Shown: positions 1 to 5,823, numbered from the stretch's first letter. The stretch is DNA of 5,826 nucleotides from CAZDBS01 sp964503775 (GCA_964503775.1 CAZDBS010000027.1:1-5826); one strand, 5' to 3'. Translations and numbers: made by a program. The notes: generated by a model from the letters alone, not told the origin.

Positions 1-321
1 TTCTGGCTAGCACCCGAGCAGGTCCGAATCCTGACCATCAATGACACTGTCATGGATTATGTGAAACAAATCACCGATCAGCTAGATGGAGTAGTGTTAT
101 CGAAACCACTCAAATATAACGAGCTCCGCTACTCGGTCGATAGCCGTAATGAATCGCTTGGGAAGAAAATTCGAGAAGGCGTCGAACTGCGCATACCTGT
201 TCTACTTATCATCGGACCAAAAGATGTCGAAGCGGGTGAGGTAAGTGTGCGTCTCAAAGATAAAGAAGAGAAAATTAAGCTTGCAGATCTGTCCAACTAC
301 TTGCAAACTAGTGTCAGCTAG
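1..321 (+). CDS. thrS: Threonyl-tRNA synthetase, C-terminal fragment (5' end outside window)
   Basis: The frame is open from base 1 and encodes the last 106 residues of a class II threonyl-tRNA synthetase, the cytoplasmic enzyme that charges tRNA-Thr. What is visible is the C-terminal anticodon-binding domain (HGTP_anticodon fold). It begins with FWLAPEQVRIL, matching the family's WLAPxQV strand. It continues through SVDSRNESLGKKIRE (family: DDRNEKIGYKIREA) and IPVLLIIGPKDVEAGEVSVR (family: IPYxLVVGxKE...VSVR). The catalytic core, zinc site and editing domain lie upstream, outside the window. The ATG at 52 is internal to the domain and is not the start. The TAG stop at 319-321 overlaps the Shine-Dalgarno sequence of the next gene, which suggests translational coupling. 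Identity is near certain; the tail with KYNELR and GPKDVEAG resembles Saccharibacteria versions as I remember them. Confidence 0.95.
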   Translation, partial: FWLAPEQVRILTINDTVMDYVKQITDQLDGVVLSKPLKYNELRYSVDSRNESLGKKIREGVELRIPVLLIIGPKDVEAGEVSVRLKDKEEKIKLADLSNYLQTSVS

Positions 322-324
322 GAG
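320..324 (+). promoter_or_regulatory. Shine-Dalgarno AGGAG for the HAD gene, overlapping the thrS stop
   Basis: AGGAG lies 5 bases before the ATG at 330, and its first two bases are the last two of the thrS TAG stop. A ribosome terminating on thrS would sit directly over this site, favouring coupled translation. It also fixes the HAD start codon. Confidence 0.75.
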
Positions 325-329
325 TACGT

Positions 330-941
330 ATGCCTAAAGAAATTGGGACAATTGATCTCGATGAAGTTGTGGTCAATGCAGGTCCAGTAATTGTACGATC
401 GTATAATGAACGACACGGCACAGAAGTACAACTTGAGCATCTCTACGATTTTAATAGCGCTATTGTCTGGGGAGTACCGGACGCTGAAACAGTTCTTCGC
501 AGGGTTGTTGGGTTTTATATCGAGGGGGTTTTGGATGAAGCTCAACCTGTTGACGGATCTCTAGAGGGGTTGGAACTCTTAGGAGAGGAGTATGAACTGG
601 ATGGCCTGACGAGCAGACCGAGTGTCACGAGCCAAGCAACCCAACGGTGGATCGAGCGGTTTTGTCCCGGTGTCTTTCGTAATGTTTGGCATGCGGATTC
701 TATAAATGCAGCAGGGATAACTAAAGCCGGTAAAGGAGCTGTCTGCATATCGCTGGGTGCTAAGTTTCATGTCGATGATCATCCTGGTCACGTAGCAAGT
801 GTCCAGGCAGTCGGTACAACAGGAGTACTTTTCGGTGAATACCCGTGGAATCGTGTTGATACTCTTCCTGATGGCGCCCTGAGGGCTGCAAATTGGTCAG
901 AGGTAACAAGGCTTGTCCTTAGGGAATATGACAGAAGTTGA
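330..941 (+). CDS. HAD-superfamily phosphatase-like protein, possibly a 5'-nucleotidase
   Basis: This 203-residue cytoplasmic protein carries the haloacid dehalogenase motifs in order. Motif I is DLD at residues 9-11 (D9 nucleophile, D11 acid/base). Motif II is LTSRP at 93-97 (T94 or S95). Motif III is a lysine, K132 or more likely K135, before GAVCISLGAKFHVDDHP. Motif IV is the D149-D150 pair that holds magnesium. The segment at about 18-80 is helical in character and would form the small C1 cap. The LTSRP and VDDHP pattern resembles the NT5C-type deoxyribonucleotidase-like branch, so dephosphorylation of a nucleotide or another small phosphate ester is plausible, but the substrate cannot be read from sequence. 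All catalytic residues are present. The ATG at 330 has AGGAG at 320-324 with a 5-base spacer, so this start is well supported. It lies 8 bases after thrS and overlaps the next gene by 14 bases. The HAD assignment is firm; nucleotidase activity is inference. Confidence 0.82.
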   Translation: MPKEIGTIDLDEVVVNAGPVIVRSYNERHGTEVQLEHLYDFNSAIVWGVPDAETVLRRVVGFYIEGVLDEAQPVDGSLEGLELLGEEYELDGLTSRPSVTSQATQRWIERFCPGVFRNVWHADSINAAGITKAGKGAVCISLGAKFHVDDHPGHVASVQAVGTTGVLFGEYPWNRVDTLPDGALRAANWSEVTRLVLREYDRS

Positions 942-1254
942 TATTAACTTTTCCAAACGCGTGAATGAATTGGTGGCACAGATTCCGAACGGGCGAGTTA
1001 TGACGTATGGACAACTAGCGGCACTGTCTGGTAGTCCGTTGGCTGCCCGAATTGTTGGCGGTATCGCGCATTATGGCAGTCCAGATCTTCCATGGCAAAG
1101 AGTGGTGAATAAGAGCGGGGGGTTGGCCAGCGGCTTCCCGGGTGGTCCAAGCATCCAGAAAGCGATGCTGGAGGCCGAAGGGATTACCTTCGATAGACAA
1201 GACAAGTTAGATATCGATAGCTTGATCTGGTGGCCTGAAGAGAGTGGAAAGTGA
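928..1254 (+). CDS. Alkyltransferase-like (ATL) protein of the MGMT DNA-binding family
   Basis: This 108-residue protein has the DNA-binding domain of O6-alkylguanine-DNA alkyltransferase but not its reactive cysteine. Visible features are the family opening FSKRVNELVAQIPNGRVMTYGQLA (residues 8-31, with Y27 as the base-flipping tyrosine), the RIVGG segment at 41-45 with the arginine-finger position R41, and PWQRVVN at 55-61. Alkyltransferases have PCHRV there, with Cys accepting the alkyl group; here W56 replaces it, as in ATL proteins such as Atl1 and YbaZ. Those proteins flip and bind O6-alkylguanine and hand it to nucleotide excision repair without repairing it themselves. The tail SGGLASGFPGG and LEAEGI is typical of the group. 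The chosen ATG at 928 has AGGGA at 921-925, a short spacing. An in-frame TTG at 913 with AGAGG at 899-903 (9-base spacer) is a real alternative adding MSLGN. The gene overlaps the HAD gene by 14 bases and miaA by 4. Confidence 0.9.
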   Translation: MTEVDINFSKRVNELVAQIPNGRVMTYGQLAALSGSPLAARIVGGIAHYGSPDLPWQRVVNKSGGLASGFPGGPSIQKAMLEAEGITFDRQDKLDIDSLIWWPEESGK

Positions 1255-2027
1255 GAGGAATTTTATTCATCGTTGGTCCGACAGCCTCGGGCAAGTCAGC
1301 ATTAGGCATGAAAGTTGCTCAGGAGTTTGATGGTGAGATTATCTGTGGGGACTCCAGAACTATATACAAGGGAATGGACATCGGCACAGCCAAGCCGACG
1401 AATGAAGATCAAGCGCTAATTCCTCATCACCTCCTCAACGTTGTTAAACCAGACGAAAAGTTCAGTGTATCTGATTTTAAGCAGCTGGCGGATGCGGCAA
1501 TTGACGATATTCGAGCTCGCGGTAAGTTGCCGATTGTCGTCGGTGGCTCGGGTTTGTATATCGATTCAGTCCTTTTTAATTACCAGTTCAGTGCACCCGA
1601 AGGTGCTGCTGAACGCGATCCCATCAATCCTCGCCATCTTCTTAATACAGTTGATGAAGATAGGCGCACTATGCGCGATGATGCGATAGTGGTGGGCTTA
1701 AATCCAGATTCTGAAATTCTGAAGCAGAAAATTCGTGATCGGGCACAAGTTATGATTGACGAAGGTATCATCGATGAGGTGAGAAGGTTACTAGAGAAGT
1801 ACGACCCAGAATCTGAAGCCATGAAAGGTATTATCTACCGTATATTTGGTGATGTTGTGCGCGGAACTAAGACACTTGAGCAAGCCAAAGAAGAATTTAT
1901 CAACGGTGACATCAGATTGGTCAAAAAACAGATGACTTGGTTCAAGCGTAATCCACATATCCGATGGTTTGACAGCTCAGATACAGCCTACGGCTATATT
2001 CGGGCCCAGCTTTCGCGTAAGATATAG
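1251..2027 (+). CDS. miaA: tRNA dimethylallyltransferase, compact form
   Basis: MiaA transfers a dimethylallyl group from DMAPP to N6 of A37 in tRNAs reading UNN codons, the first step to i6A/ms2i6A. This 258-residue version has the P-loop GPTASGKS at 9-16, CGDSRTIYKGMDIGTAKP at 32-49 (D34 general base), HHLLN at 59-63, GGSGLY at 98-103 (usually GGTGLY), GIIYR at 193-197 (usually G[IV]GYR) and KKQMTWFKR at 225-233. The family is usually about 300 residues. The shortage lies between residues 113 and 126, where the helical insertion that contacts the anticodon stem-loop should be; only a remnant, NPRHLL at 126-131, of the ND/NxxR segment remains. The GTG start is required because the next Met is residue 20, after the P-loop. 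It overlaps the ATL stop as GTGA (1251-1254), a classic coupling arrangement. Identity is certain; normal tRNA specificity is less so. Confidence 0.95.
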   Translation: MRGILFIVGPTASGKSALGMKVAQEFDGEIICGDSRTIYKGMDIGTAKPTNEDQALIPHHLLNVVKPDEKFSVSDFKQLADAAIDDIRARGKLPIVVGGSGLYIDSVLFNYQFSAPEGAAERDPINPRHLLNTVDEDRRTMRDDAIVVGLNPDSEILKQKIRDRAQVMIDEGIIDEVRRLLEKYDPESEAMKGIIYRIFGDVVRGTKTLEQAKEEFINGDIRLVKKQMTWFKRNPHIRWFDSSDTAYGYIRAQLSRKI

Positions 2028-2030
2028 TCT

Positions 2031-3835
2031 ATGTGCGGCATAGTCGGTTTCACTGGTTTCAAAGACGACGAGTTACTTCATCAGATGATGAAGCTAGAGG
2101 CGCATCGTGGACCTGACGGGCAGGGCGAGTATAGCGATGAACATGTCAGTCTCGGACATCTGTGGTTATCTATCATTGATCGGGCTCATGGTCAGCAGCC
2201 AATGTGGACGGATGATAAGAAGTTAACAATTGTCTACAATGGCGAGATCTATAATTTCCAGGAACTGAGAACCGAACTTGAGGCTAAAGGACACAAGTTT
2301 GCATCTAACTCAGATACCGAAGTCGTACTCTACGCTTTCAAAGAGTGGGGCGTGGAGAGCTTCGATCGTCTCAACGGCATGTTCGCCTTTGCGCTTCATG
2401 ATGTCGATAAGCAAATAACCTACCTGGTGCGCGACCATTTCGGTATCAAGCCGCTGTATTTCTCTTATCTCCCTGAGGCTAAGTCGGTAATTTTCGCTTC
2501 AGAGATCAAGCCGATTTTCTATTCCGGCAAGGTCAAACAAGCGCCAAACGATGAATCGATCTACAGGTACCTGCAGTACAGGCTACACGACGACTCGCCA
2601 CAGACGTTCTTCGCTGGTATAGAACGGCTAATGCCGGGTGAATATATGGAGATACCATCTGGAAGTGATCCGTCCATCAAGCGGTATTCGACCGTAACCC
2701 CAGAGAATTTGTTGCAGCAGCCGATCCAGTCTGACGGTCCTGAATTGGTAGAGAAGTTCGATAAAGCCCTCACCAAAAGCATTTCACAGAGACTTATTAG
2801 CGAAGTGCCGATTGGAACAGCCCTGTCGGGGGGCCTAGATTCTTCGACGGTTGTGGCCAAGATAGCTGAGCTCATGAAGGAGCATGCCGAGGATACAAAA
2901 GCGGTGGGCGAGCGGCAGCAAACTTTCTCAGCGGTCTTCCCGAACTCAGATAACGACGAAGAGCGATACGTCGATGATCTGCTCCAGACAGTTGGCGACA
3001 AAGTGGTATCGCATAAAATCAAACCGACCAGTGATGGATTTATCGAGGACCTAACTGATTTTGTGCGGACACAAGAAGAGCCGACCATCAGCACAGGTCC
3101 ATATGCCCAATACTGTGTGATGCGTGAGGCCTCGAAGCACGTTACCGTCTTGCTAGACGGTCAGGGCGCCGACGAGATGATGGCCGGGTATGTGCCGTAT
3201 CTGTTTGTCTATCTCAAGCAACTTCGCAAAGAAGGTGAGTGGGGCAAGCTCGTTCGAGAGGCCTTGAGCTCTGTTGATATAATGAGGCATTTTTTCTGGG
3301 TGACAGCTCGGAGTGTTATTTTCAGGGGTCAAGCAGTTGAGACGCGGGATCTTCTCAGTGATGAGTTCCAGAATGCCCACCAGGGGGTGACTCGGCCTAC
3401 TCTGGTTCAGGACAATCTGAAAGCCCGTTTGGCGAACGATGTTTTCTATGAGAGCTTACCGTCCTTACTGCGTTACGAGGACAAAAACACCATGCGATTT
3501 TCTCTAGAAGGACGAGTACCGTTCCTCGATCTCGAGTTGATGAGACTTGTTTTCTCGTTGCCAGATGAGGCGATTATTCGAAGAGGTTGGAATAAGTGGG
3601 TGCTCCGCGCGGCTACTTCAAAATTATTACCGGCCAGTATCAACCAGCGTCGAAATAAGATCGGCTTTACGACACCAGAGTATGAGTGGTTTCTGAGGTT
3701 AAAAAACAGGATCTACCAGATATTCATGTCGGAGAGCTTTATAAACCGGTCTTACTTCAACCAGCCGGAAGTGGTAGGGGCGTTCGAGGAATTTATCAAG
3801 GGTAAAAATCGCGAGACTATGGTGTTTTGGCGACT
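2031..3835 (+). CDS. asnB: Asparagine synthetase-type glutamine amidotransferase, 3' end lost in assembly gap
   Basis: The first 602 residues are visible and the stop lies in the N run. The protein would use glutamine amide nitrogen and ATP to amidate a carboxylate, canonically aspartate to asparagine. The N-terminal Ntn glutaminase starts with Met-Cys2 (MCGIVGF), which fixes the start, followed by HRGPDG at 25-30, NGEIYN at 70-75, SDTEV at 94-98 and RDHFGIKPLY at 134-143. The synthetase domain has the PP-loop SGGLDSS at 266-272, DGQGADE at 376-382 (usually SGEG[SA]DE) and RYEDKNTMRFSLEGRVPFLD at 481-500. The sequence at the gap, VFWRL (its last codon CTN is Leu whatever the base), matches the conserved C-terminal WRLLN segment, so perhaps 10-20 residues are missing. 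W45 sits where a glutamine-binding Arg is expected. The gene starts 3 bases after miaA with no clear Shine-Dalgarno sequence, so coupling is likely. The substrate may not be aspartate. It is not genuinely continuous with the downstream frame. Confidence 0.9.
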
Positions 3836-3935
3836 NNNNNNNNNNNNNNNNNNNNNNNNNNNNNNNNNNNNNNNNNNNNNNNNNNNNNNNNNNNNNNNNN
3901 NNNNNNNNNNNNNNNNNNNNNNNNNNNNNNNNNNN
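3836..3935. other. Assembly gap: 100 N of unknown true length
   Basis: There are exactly 100 consecutive N, the conventional placeholder for a scaffold gap of unknown size. The gap must hide the asnB 3' end and stop, any intergenic sequence, and the start plus first residues of the CofE-like gene. By comparison with family lengths, that content (roughly 10-20 codons plus perhaps 40-60 codons) would normally need more than 100 bases. The two flanks are probably neighbours, but the sequence itself does not prove it. Confidence 0.97.
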
Positions 3936-4508
3936 AAGTGGTTTGTCGTGGTGAGCGAGAAAGTAGTGGCCATCAGTCAAGGGCGTTCGTACTTCATCTG
4001 GGACATCAAGGCAGGCTTCTGGGCCAGGGTTTTGAGCAAATATGTCACCCGTACACCAAATGGCATAGGCCTAGGTAGTCCCTGGACTATGCAACTTGCT
4101 ATCCAGGAGGCTGGTCTACCCAGGATTATCTATGCCAGCTTGGGTGGAGTTGTTGGGAAGCTGCTAGGTAAACGCGGCGTATTCTATAACTTAGCCGGTG
4201 CCAACGTCCGAGCCATCGATGGCCCTACCGAGTACTCACTCTATCCGTCAAATGTCTCGGCCAAACTTCCTCCTGAAAATCCCAGGGAAGCTGCTAAAGA
4301 AATTACTCAATCTATACTGAACGATATCCCGGAGTCACAGAGAGAACACTTTTTAGGGGCTGTGATCATCGATGCTAACGACATTGGCCGGAATATCATG
4401 GGCAACACCACGAACTTGACAGATGATGCGATCGTCGATATTTTCTCTGATAACCCCATGGGACAAGCGAACGAGCAGACTCCGGTGACGATTGTTGTTC
4501 AGGCTTGA
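3936..4508 (+). CDS. F420-0:gamma-glutamyl ligase (CofE)-like protein, 5' end lost in assembly gap
   Basis: The last 190 residues are visible. CofE adds gamma-linked glutamates to coenzyme F420-0 using GTP; this protein belongs to the wider F420_ligase fold family found in many bacteria that do not make F420. Counting from the first residue after the gap, it shows VVVSEKVVAISQGRS (4-18; family VTSKIVSxAEGR), a TPNGIGLGSPWTM segment at about 43-55, GKLLGKRGVFY at about 76-86, AIDGPTEY at about 95-102, IIDANDIGRNIMG at about 150-162 (acidic residues probably binding metal), and DNPMGQANEQTP near the C-terminus. This arrangement matches the CPR/Firmicutes subgroup as I remember it rather than classical archaeal CofE. 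The N-terminus, perhaps 40-60 residues, is in the gap. It ends with TGA at 4506-4508. The acceptor substrate is unknown; a gamma-glutamyl ligation is inference from the family. Confidence 0.82.
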   Translation, partial: KWFVVVSEKVVAISQGRSYFIWDIKAGFWARVLSKYVTRTPNGIGLGSPWTMQLAIQEAGLPRIIYASLGGVVGKLLGKRGVFYNLAGANVRAIDGPTEYSLYPSNVSAKLPPENPREAAKEITQSILNDIPESQREHFLGAVIIDANDIGRNIMGNTTNLTDDAIVDIFSDNPMGQANEQTPVTIVVQA

Positions 4509-4592
4509 TCACACTGCTATCTATGTAGTGAGTATGACCAAGTAAATACAGAATATTGTATGCAATGTGGCTCGGTTTGCTACAATGGAACC
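4509..4592 (+). promoter_or_regulatory. Intergenic region with extended -10 promoter for the wHTH gene; probable leaderless start
   Basis: This is the only non-coding stretch of note in the window. TACAAT at 4581-4586 is preceded by TG at 4578-4579 with one base between, forming an extended -10 (TGnTACAAT). A weak -35, TTGTAT at 4556-4561, lies at a 19-base spacing, longer than the 17-base optimum. If the last base of the hexamer is -7, then +1 is 4593, the A of the ATG, leaving no 5' untranslated region. There is no convincing Shine-Dalgarno sequence before that ATG, which agrees with leaderless initiation. A short imperfect hairpin (4512-4530) lies just after the upstream stop but lacks a U-tract. 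Confidence 0.6.
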
Positions 4593-5174
4593 ATGATCGA
4601 GCAACTCTTTGGTTCAAAGACACGGGTTAAGCTTCTGCAGTTGTTCATGAAAAACCCAGGCCGAGCATTTTATGTACGCGAAATTACACGCAAAATAAAC
4701 GAGCAGATTAATTCGGTACGCAGGGAGCTTGCCAACTTACTTGAGATTGGCATCATCACGTCTGACACCAGCAACAACCGACTGTACTATGAAGTAAACC
4801 AGAAATTCGAACACTACGATGCTTTGTCGGCGCTCTTCACTAAAGCCAAGCTTTCAGCCAAAGTCGCTGCGCCGGTTATGGAAGACGAGGAATATCAAAA
4901 AGCATTAGGCCCCGTCGAATTAATACTTTTGACCGGTAGTTTTACACGTGACCCTCGCGTCAATGTTGACGTAGTGATAATTGGCAATCTCAGCAAAGTT
5001 CGCGTCAAAAAGTTCATCAACGATATGGAGAAGGATGAGGGTAGGGAATTGACTTATGCGACAATGACGACTGATGAATTTGCTTATCGTCGCCAAGTTC
5101 ACGATCGCTTTGTGTCGGATGTTCTTGCGGCCAAATACGTAGTACAATATGACCCGCATGGTCTAGTGAAATAG
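4593..5174 (+). CDS. Winged-helix DNA-binding regulator with degenerate nucleotidyltransferase-fold domain
   Basis: This 193-residue cytoplasmic protein appears to have two domains. Residues 1-70 form a winged helix-turn-helix: MIEQLFGSKTRVKLLQLFM opens it, AFYVREITRKI is the first part of the HTH, the likely recognition helix is at about 39-53 (INSVRRELANLLEIG), and the wing is at 57-69 ending in RLYYEVN. A linker follows. Residues about 107-193 look like a MNT-type nucleotidyltransferase fold: LILLTGSFTRDPRVNVDVVIIG (111-131) lines up with the family GSxxRG...DxDL signature, but the first Asp is N124 and only D126 remains. The ATG at 4593 is preferred over one at 4560 because it begins the domain exactly and the earlier one would place the promoter inside the gene. 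It is followed 16 bases later by the MBL-fold gene, probably in one operon. DNA binding is well supported by the fold; its target and signal are unknown. Autoregulation or control of the neighbour is inference. Confidence 0.8.
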   Translation: MIEQLFGSKTRVKLLQLFMKNPGRAFYVREITRKINEQINSVRRELANLLEIGIITSDTSNNRLYYEVNQKFEHYDALSALFTKAKLSAKVAAPVMEDEEYQKALGPVELILLTGSFTRDPRVNVDVVIIGNLSKVRVKKFINDMEKDEGRELTYATMTTDEFAYRRQVHDRFVSDVLAAKYVVQYDPHGLVK

Positions 5175-5180
5175 AAAGGT
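5173..5180 (+). promoter_or_regulatory. Ribosome binding site for the MBL-fold gene
   Basis: AGAAAGGT overlaps the last two bases of the wHTH stop codon (TAG, 5172-5174). It leaves a 10-base spacer to the ATG at 5191, slightly long. It supports expression of the MBL-fold gene from the same mRNA as the regulator. Confidence 0.55.
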
Positions 5181-5190
5181 TTAAATAAAG

Positions 5191-5823
5191 ATGGAACTAC
5201 AATATTACGGGGCAAATTGTTTCCGACTGACATACAAAAAAGCATCTGTTGTTTACGATGACAACCTGGCTTCATTAGGTGCAAAATCTGTAGCTAAGAA
5301 AGAGGATCTAGTCGTCTATTCACAGAGGATATTGGTTGATCCCGATCATACGAAAAACGCTGCCTTTATGATCGACGGGCCTGGTGAGTATGAGATAGGC
5401 GACGTCTCGATCATAGGCGTAAGTGCTCGCTCTCACATGGATGCGGAGACCGCTCATAAAACAGCGACGATCTATAAGCTCGTAGTTGAGGATATGGTCG
5501 TGGTGCTGTTAGGTCACATTTACCCGGAATTGAGCGATGCGCAATTAGAGGTGTTGGGGATGGTGGATGTGCTTGTCGTTCCTGTCGGAGGCAATGGTTA
5601 TACACTGGATAGTGTGGGAGCTGTGCAGATGATTCGGAAGATCGAGCCGAAAATCGTCATCCCGTCACACTATGAGATGAAAGGTGTTAACTATCCGGTG
5701 CCGCAACAATCGCTTGATGAATTTGTGAAGGCGATTGCTCTCGACCCCGAGAAAACAAGTAAACTCAAACTTAAGAAAAGTGATATTTCTGACCAACTCA
5801 AGCTTATTGTCCTTGAGTCGTAA
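5191..5823 (+). CDS. Metallo-beta-lactamase-fold protein (UlaG-like branch) lacking the HxHxDH metal motif
   Basis: This 210-residue protein has the overall pattern of the small MBL-fold hydrolases related to UlaG. It has an N-terminal MELQYYGANCFRL strand (family: WLGHSCFRI), VVYDDN at 20-25 in place of the first metal-strand region, IDGPGEYEIGDVSIIGV at 61-77, LGHIYPELSD at 107-116, VDVLVVPVGG at 125-134 and KIVIPSHYEMKG at 154-165, where H160 is the conserved late histidine. The hallmark HxHxDH should fall around residues 41-53, but that segment reads VVYSQRILVDPDH, with a single His. The later GD[LT]GH metal aspartate is also missing, replaced by LLGH. Normal two-metal hydrolysis is therefore unlikely. 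The frame is intact, full length and ends with TAA, so it is not a decaying pseudogene; a binding or structural role, or altered chemistry, is inference. I recall similar motif-less proteins in Saccharibacteria. It is the second gene of the wHTH operon. Confidence 0.8.
   Translation: MELQYYGANCFRLTYKKASVVYDDNLASLGAKSVAKKEDLVVYSQRILVDPDHTKNAAFMIDGPGEYEIGDVSIIGVSARSHMDAETAHKTATIYKLVVEDMVVVLLGHIYPELSDAQLEVLGMVDVLVVPVGGNGYTLDSVGAVQMIRKIEPKIVIPSHYEMKGVNYPVPQQSLDEFVKAIALDPEKTSKLKLKKSDISDQLKLIVLES

Noticed and set aside
52..321. Stand-alone 89-residue protein starting at the ATG at 52
   Set aside because: The same frame is open to base 1, and the preceding residues (FWLAPEQVRIL) are part of the ThrRS anticodon-binding domain, so this is the tail of thrS.
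1441..1689. 82-codon + strand frame inside miaA, and a minus-strand frame at 1580-1822
   Set aside because: Both lie inside miaA in other frames and show no domain, ribosome binding site or context.
2561..3094. 177-codon open frame on the minus strand inside asnB
   Set aside because: It lies wholly within a well-supported gene, its translation is rich in Ser/Cys with no recognisable domain, and it has no supporting context. It is a shadow of the asnB frame.
4512..4530. Imperfect hairpin (CACTGC, 7-base loop, GTAGTG) as a terminator of the upstream operon
   Set aside because: The stem has only 6 pairs including a G-U, is not GC-rich, and is not followed by a run of T. It is too weak to call an intrinsic terminator.
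4560..4592. Upstream in-frame ATG for the wHTH gene, adding 11 residues
   Set aside because: The extra residues (MQCGSVCYNGT) do not belong to the domain, there is no Shine-Dalgarno sequence before it, and the promoter -10 would lie inside the coding region. The ATG at 4593 starts the conserved MIEQLFGS segment.
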